Positions 62,472-64,000 of a DNA stretch of 64,000 nucleotides are shown piece after piece; positions within the stretch are counted from its first letter, which is position 1, and every line of letters starts with the position of its first letter. The DNA comes from an uncultured Rhizobium sp. (GTDB lineage Bacteria; Pseudomonadota; Alphaproteobacteria; Rhizobiales; Rhizobiaceae). A program made the position numbers and the translations under genes. The notes below the pieces were generated by a model. That model had not been told where the DNA came from. It saw only the letters and a program-made list of their open reading frames with translations, and did not search any database. Location: NCBI GenBank assembly GCA_945952315.1, contig CAMFIE010000006.1:94033-158032 (forward strand). Direction: 5' to 3'.

Positions 62472-63812
62472 TCAGCGTCCCGCCAGCGTCATGCCTTCAA
62501 TGGCAAGGGTGGGGGCCGCAACGCCATGCTTGCGGTCGATATCGCTTGCGGGCGTCACTTCCATGAACATCTGCTTGAGATTGGAGGCGATCGTGACCTC
62601 CGAGACCGGATAGGAAAGCGCGCCGTTCTCGATCCAGTAGCCCGATGCGCCACGGCTGTATTCGCCGGTGATCATGTCGACGCCCTGCCCGATCAGCTCG
62701 GTCACGTAAAAACCGGTGCCGACGGCGCGGATCAGCGCTTCCGGCGCGATATCGCCCGGCTCCAGCGCCAGATTGGTGGAGGTGGGAGAAACGAGCGTGC
62801 CACCGCGCGCGCCGCGTCCATTGGTTTCAAGACCGAGTTCGCGGGCGGTGGAGGTGGAAAGGAACCAGTGCTTCAGCACGCCGTCCTCGATCATCACCAG
62901 CCGCTCGCCCTTCACGCCTTCGCCATCGAAGGGGCGCGAGGCCGGGCCGCGCACGATCAGCGGATCATCGGTAATGGAAAGCCCCTTCTTCAGCACCTGC
63001 TCGCCCATGCGGTCACGCAGGAACGAGGTCTTGCGGGCAACGGAGGCGCCATTGATCGCGCCGGCAATATGGCCGACAAAACCGCGGGCAACGCGGGGAT
63101 CGAACACCACGGTCACACCCTTGGCCGTATCCACCTGCCGCGGATTGAGGCGTTTGACCACCCGCTCGCCCGCGCGGCGGCCGATTTCGGCTGCATCATC
63201 GAGCTCGGCGAAATAGAGGCGGCTGTCGTAGTCGTAATCGCGCTCCATCTTCGTGCCTTCGCCGCCGATGACGCTGACCGAACAGCCGAAGCGCGAGCCG
63301 CGATATTCGCCCTGAAAGCCGTGCGAGGTGACGAGCACCAGCCCGCCCATGCCGGCGGATGCGCCAGCGCCCCCGGAATTCGTGACCCCCTTCACCGCAA
63401 GGGCGGCCGCTTCCGCCGCAAGCGCCATTTCGGCGAGCTTGGCGGCAGGAACCTCGGTCGCGTCATAGAGGTCGAGATCGGGATAGGACGTCGCCAGCCG
63501 GTTCTGGTCGGCAAGGCAGGCATAGGGATCTTCCGGTGAAACCTTCGCCATCGCCACCGCCCGTTCGGCAAGCTGCTTCAGATCGAAGCCGGGATTGGCC
63601 GAAACGCTAGCGACACGCTTGCCGATGAAGACCCGCAGCGAGAAATCATCGCTTTCGGCGGCTTCGGTATCTTCCACCTTGCCGAGCCGGACGGAAACCG
63701 ACTGCGACCTTGACCGCACCACCACCGCATCCGCCGCATCGGCGCCCGCCGCCTTTGCAAGGTCAATCAATTGCGCTGCACGTTCGATAAGCTGGCTGTT
63801 CTCAGAAGACAT
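62472..63812 (-). CDS. pmbA: TldD/PmbA family protein (PmbA/TldE-like)
   Basis: A 446-residue member of the metalloprotease family in which TldD is the catalytic and PmbA/TldE the partner subunit; together they trim peptides such as microcin precursors or antitoxins. The catalytic HExxxH of TldD is absent here, which supports the PmbA/TldE type. Typical parts: VVVRSRSQSVSVRLGKVEDT, DFSLRVFIGKRVASVSAN, GVTNSGGAGAS, VVFDPRVARGFVGHIAGAIN, NLALEPGD and LIGQGVDMITGEYSRGASGY. The ATG at 63812 is chosen. A tldD gene is not in the window. Confidence 0.93.
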   Translation of the reverse strand: MSSENSQLIERAAQLIDLAKAAGADAADAVVVRSRSQSVSVRLGKVEDTEAAESDDFSLRVFIGKRVASVSANPGFDLKQLAERAVAMAKVSPEDPYACLADQNRLATSYPDLDLYDATEVPAAKLAEMALAAEAAALAVKGVTNSGGAGASAGMGGLVLVTSHGFQGEYRGSRFGCSVSVIGGEGTKMERDYDYDSRLYFAELDDAAEIGRRAGERVVKRLNPRQVDTAKGVTVVFDPRVARGFVGHIAGAINGASVARKTSFLRDRMGEQVLKKGLSITDDPLIVRGPASRPFDGEGVKGERLVMIEDGVLKHWFLSTSTARELGLETNGRGARGGTLVSPTSTNLALEPGDIAPEALIRAVGTGFYVTELIGQGVDMITGEYSRGASGYWIENGALSYPVSEVTIASNLKQMFMEVTPASDIDRKHGVAAPTLAIEGMTLAGR

Positions 63813-63917
63813 GGTTCCGCCCTTCGTTCCCCCCGCATGTATTCCGACCCTTCCCACGCATCAAGGGGCAAGGTGAAGCAGGCGCCGTTTTTGTGGTGGG
63901 ATCGGGTGGATCAATAC

Positions 63918-64000
63918 GGCGCTTCGCCCATGATCTATATGAGACCCCCACCGCTTTTTTGTGAGACCCCCACCCCTAGCCCCTCCCCACAAGGGGGAGG
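63918..64000. repeat. Nested palindromic intergenic element, copy 2 (cut by window end)
   Basis: GGCGCTTCGC (63918) and the C-rich arm starting AGACCCCCACCCC at 63964 match copy 1 (5753-5899). A partial extra arm start, AGACCCCCACCGC, lies at 63942. The right half is beyond the window. The 105 bases before it, after pmbA, hold no supported gene. Confidence 0.7.

Overview
The window is high-GC, densely coded chromosomal DNA from an alphaproteobacterium, most likely a member of the Rhizobiaceae (Rhizobium/Agrobacterium relatives). The pointers are the gene families (DUF1217, DUF6101, DUF2093, DUF4170, DUF2007), an F0 operon ordered atpI-atpB-atpE-b'-b, an alphaproteobacterial SOS box (GTTC-N7-GTTC), and several families of intergenic palindromic repeats like those of rhizobia. 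I see no rRNA, tRNA, CRISPR array, insertion sequence or prophage. The species cannot be named from the sequence alone.

Layout. 1-5.7 kb: the start of modA with a Mo-box in front, a six-repeat DUF1217 protein, a DUF6101 protein, ubiA, and a low-GC orphan gene with a HEPN-like motif. 5.75-6.1 kb: two palindromic repeat elements. 6.1-20.1 kb: housekeeping genes (tex, purD, glyS, glyQ) with accessory genes between them: a hicAB pair, a VbhA-like antitoxin/Fic pair, a DUF2207 protein with LemA, a double-CDGSH iron-sulfur protein, a GST, and one secreted-protein gene that appears frameshifted. 20.1-24 kb: two tandem TadG-like von Willebrand proteins in AT-rich surroundings, then a 750-base gap. 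24-34 kb: an S49 peptidase, the manganese transporter mntH behind a Fur/Mur-like site, a methyltransferase/DUF2007 pair, isoprenoid genes ispB and ispE around a TPR-LysM protein, an SOS-box-preceded radical SAM protein, and rnhB. 34-44.8 kb: the F0 ATP synthase operon with a good promoter and terminator, a cell-wall hydrolase, corA-kup, an Mrp-type P-loop protein with an alternating-histidine linker, and a LuxR-type regulator.

44.8-51.8 kb: a sugar-acid catabolic unit (IclR-family regulator; dgoK, dgoA and an SMP-30 lactonase in one operon behind a promoter and a palindromic operator candidate), a PRC-barrel envelope protein, and a non-pyrrolysine MttB-family methyltransferase divergent from a LysR-type regulator. 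51.8-55.1 kb: two signalling proteins, a degenerate-GGDEF/EAL protein and a PAS-PAS-receiver protein without a kinase. 55.1-63.8 kb: mutL, DUF2093, then a leftward block pmbA/tldE, cysQ-like, DUF4170, waaA, a HAD phosphatase and lpxK, combining lipid A/Kdo assembly with phosphatase and protease functions. A repeat element runs off the right edge and matches the one at 5.75 kb.

I did not find a clearly new multi-gene system. The best leads are the SOS box in front of the radical SAM gene, the HEPN-like orphan, the tandem TadG-like pair, the Fic pair with a shifted inhibitory motif, the TPR-LysM fusion and the frameshifted secreted protein.
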